Below the pieces are notes generated by a model. It was not told the DNA's origin. It searched no databases and saw only the letters and a program-made list of their open reading frames with translations. The position numbers and the translations under genes are program-made. DNA of 49,235 nucleotides from positions 719,114-768,348 of the forward strand of contig JAMPBQ010000001.1 in the NCBI GenBank assembly GCA_023666615.1, in the 5' to 3' direction. This document shows positions 48,099 to 49,235 of this stretch, piece after piece. Within the stretch, counting starts at the first letter, position 1, and each line of letters starts with the position of its first letter. This DNA is from Clostridium sp. (GTDB lineage Bacteria; Bacteroidota; Bacteroidia; Bacteroidales; Muribaculaceae).

Positions 48099-48905
48099 AT
48101 GACTGCACAACAAAAGAGGGAAATCGTGGCCTATCTTTCAGGGCCGCGAATATATGAGCAGGGCGTGGCCCTATACCAGCGATATGGAGCAAACCTGCGG
48201 CTTAAGAGGCAATTCGCATTTGAGGATACGGCCGTTGTCCGAGAGATGCTTTATGACGAGCTGCGCAAGCTGTCCGGCTTGACGGAGGAGGAGTTCCGCG
48301 TCCTTCCTCGCCTCGCCATGCGCAAGCTGGCGCTTAAGATCGAAGATTGTCATGCTCCAGAGGGGGAAGCTGAAGAAATGAGGCCTAAGCTTGCAGAAGC
48401 GCCGGAGACGGCGCGCAAGATGATTGGCTTCCGGCAAAGATACCCTTTCCTGAGCGAACCCGATTGCCCTGACGCGCTTAAGGTGCTCGTGGCGGATATG
48501 TTCACGGCGTACGGGAAATATAAGGCCGCCCACACCCGCCTGCAGGAGCTTGGCGATGAGGATTCAGCCGCCGCGGCCGCCGACTGCGAGGCGGTGGTGG
48601 AGGAATATTTGAAGAACCGCGAAATTTGGGATGAGCTGGAATTTTACAAGGAGAACGGCGTGATTCTCGGAAAAGCCGCGAAATTCCGTGAGATGGCAGC
48701 GGCTGAGGATTTGTTGAAGATGGATGACTTGGATTTGATGAACCAGCTGCGCAGCGCGGCCGTCAACGAATCAAAGCATAAAAAGGCCGCCGGCGTGGCC
48801 GCGCAGAAGGGTGAGCCCAGCGAAAAGTCGGAGGCTGCATATCAGAAATGGGCGGCCCGCAAGCAGGCGCTTAAGGCGGAACTGGAACGCAGAAAAAAAA
48901 AGTAG
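48099..48905 (+). CDS. Phage-type protein with C-terminal -1 frameshift signal
   Basis: 268 aa from the ATG at 48099. Mainly helical: GPRIYEQGVALYQRYG, TARKMIGFRQRYPFLSEPDC, then a long Ala/Glu/Lys coiled-coil-like end (KQALKAELERRKKK). The family is not recognised. It ends in nine A before the stop: the last codons AAA AAG, preceded by A, form A AAA AAG, then TAG. The -1 frame past this point is open for 56 codons. This is like the tail assembly chaperone genes that stand after the major tail gene in many phages. The start is chosen from the promoter at 48072. Confidence 0.65.
   Translation: MTAQQKREIVAYLSGPRIYEQGVALYQRYGANLRLKRQFAFEDTAVVREMLYDELRKLSGLTEEEFRVLPRLAMRKLALKIEDCHAPEGEAEEMRPKLAEAPETARKMIGFRQRYPFLSEPDCPDALKVLVADMFTAYGKYKAAHTRLQELGDEDSAAAAADCEAVVEEYLKNREIWDELEFYKENGVILGKAAKFREMAAAEDLLKMDDLDLMNQLRSAAVNESKHKKAAGVAAQKGEPSEKSEAAYQKWAARKQALKAELERRKKK
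48896..48902 (+). other. Candidate -1 frameshift slippery site A AAA AAG
   Basis: In the zero frame the codons are AAA AAG preceded by A, then a TAG stop. A -1 slip there continues with GTA GCC GAA. This heptamer is the known efficient slippery sequence of dnaX and of phage genes. A run of nine A also allows transcript slippage. I see no strong stem-loop right after it (only a 6-bp AGGCCT self-complement 50 bp apart). Confidence 0.6.
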
Positions 48906-49072
48906 CCGAAGGCCTGGTCCGCTCCGAGCAGAGGCGCGCATATTTTTCACGCTTCCTTTCAAGGCCTGGATGCCATCCGTGCGACCTTTCAGAGGCCGGG
49001 CATCAATTGGCCGCCATCAGAGCGCAAATAGATGAGCTGAACAAAAAAAATTCAATATATGGAAACGAATAA
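48902..49072 (+). CDS. -1 frame extension (fusion tail) of the 268-aa protein
   Basis: 56 codons read as VAEGLVRSEQRRAYFSRFLS, then CHPCDLSEAGHQL, then AAIRAQIDELNKKNSIYGNE and TAA. The content looks like real protein (a CxxC followed by His, and a helical end). There is no ATG, GTG or TTG between the stop of that frame at 48872 and a TTG near its end, so it can hardly be translated alone. It would be made only by -1 frameshifting, giving a protein of about 324 aa. It overlaps the next gene start by 14 nt. A homopolymer sequencing error would give the same picture. Confidence 0.5.
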   Translation, partial: VAEGLVRSEQRRAYFSRFLSRPGCHPCDLSEAGHQLAAIRAQIDELNKKNSIYGNE

Positions 49073-49235
49073 GGCCATTGCCGAGCTGCTGAAGCTAAAG
49101 CCGGATGAAGAAGCTGACGTGCTGAAGCTGGCGGCAGTGGGAATGACGCCGAGAGACATAGCCGCGGCCATCGAGCTGGCTCCCGAGCGCGCGGCCGCTT
49201 TCAGCATAGCCGCTTCCATTCCCGGCACACCTATC
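49059..49235 (+). CDS. Partial gene cut by the window end
   Basis: 59 codons are visible from the ATG at 49059, with no stop before the edge. The protein begins METNKAIAELLKLKPDEEAD and then GMTPRDIAAAIELAPERAAA. A helical, acidic start that could be an HTH-like small domain (GMTPRDIAAAIELAPERAAAF resembles a helix-turn-helix, as in small terminase subunits). It begins 14 nt inside the -1 extension, so it may be translationally coupled to it. Too short for a family call. Confidence 0.6.
   Translation, partial: METNKAIAELLKLKPDEEADVLKLAAVGMTPRDIAAAIELAPERAAAFSIAASIPGTPI

Larger units (their letters stand above)
38115..49235. mobile_element. Partial prophage or phage-derived element
   Basis: From 38115 to the window end there is a coherent set: XRE repressor (minus), divergent HTH gene, TOPRIM primase-helicase, RHH regulator, two unknown proteins, S49 protease, capsid-like protein, second structural protein, and a gene with a -1 frameshift signal. 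This order is that of a temperate tailed phage with repression/replication first, then morphogenesis. No integrase, terminase, portal or attachment repeat lies in the window, so the left limit (38115, possibly 37073) is approximate and the right end is outside. A degraded element or satellite is possible. Confidence 0.65.

Overview
Organism. The window looks like a Bacteroidales chromosome, most likely Muribaculaceae-like or a close gut relative. The evidence is protein content (DUF4491, a Bacteroidales putative porin, a type IX-like C-terminal sorting domain, GH106/GH30/GH43 enzymes) and many Bacteroidota promoter elements of the form TAnnTTTG a short distance before start codons. The species cannot be named from the sequence alone.

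Layout. (1) 1-10631: a tightly packed, A+T-richer seven-gene operon on the + strand: DUF4007 protein, large P-loop ATPase, DndC-like PAPS-reductase-family sulfurtransferase, PLD-nuclease/SF2-helicase fusion, 78-aa unknown, DndD-like SMC/Rad50-type ATPase with a CxxC hook, and a 202-aa unknown. This is a phosphorothioation-type DNA modification/defence island without dndA or dndB and with an unusual putative effector module. Two related palindromes lie in front of it. (2) 10771-12100: a probably 5'-truncated gene and a secreted protein built from two copies of one domain. (3) 12245-18690: core genes, namely tRNA-Leu(CAG), rpiB, a cysteine-type LRR protein, DUF4491, a periplasmic solute-binding-domain protein in an operon with a putative porin, and a KDG kinase. 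(4) 18756-22654: an octanucleotide repeat, a small protein, and an A+T-rich trio (acyltransferase, GT2 glycosyltransferase, B12-binding-type radical SAM) that looks acquired. (5) 22718-26804: a degenerate LytM/M23 membrane protein, a DUF4143 ATPase with a 33-bp tandem repeat array next to its promoter, and a secreted beta-helix protein. (6) 27324-35243: a Dxs-like thiamine-diphosphate enzyme, GH106, a 52-residue rubredoxin, GH30 and GH43 (a plant-glycan locus without SusC/SusD). (7) 35293-37798: an AAA/PD-(D/E)XK protein and an unknown protein. (8) 38115-49235: part of a prophage or phage-derived element, cut by the window edge: XRE repressor, divergent HTH gene, TOPRIM primase-helicase, RHH regulator, S49 protease, capsid-like protein, second structural protein, and a gene ending in a canonical A AAA AAG slippery site followed by an open -1 frame.

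How the genes work together. In the defence operon the DndC-like and DndD-like proteins would carry out or power sulfur insertion into DNA. DUF4007, the large ATPase and the PLD-helicase would be the sensing/restriction side; this split is inference. In the phage region the order protease, capsid, second structural protein, frameshifted gene is like the head-to-tail part of a tailed-phage morphogenesis module. No integrase, terminase, portal or attachment site is visible in the window.

Limits. All calls come from reading sequence motifs. No alignment, database search or fold prediction was run. Family names given are those I recognise from motif patterns.
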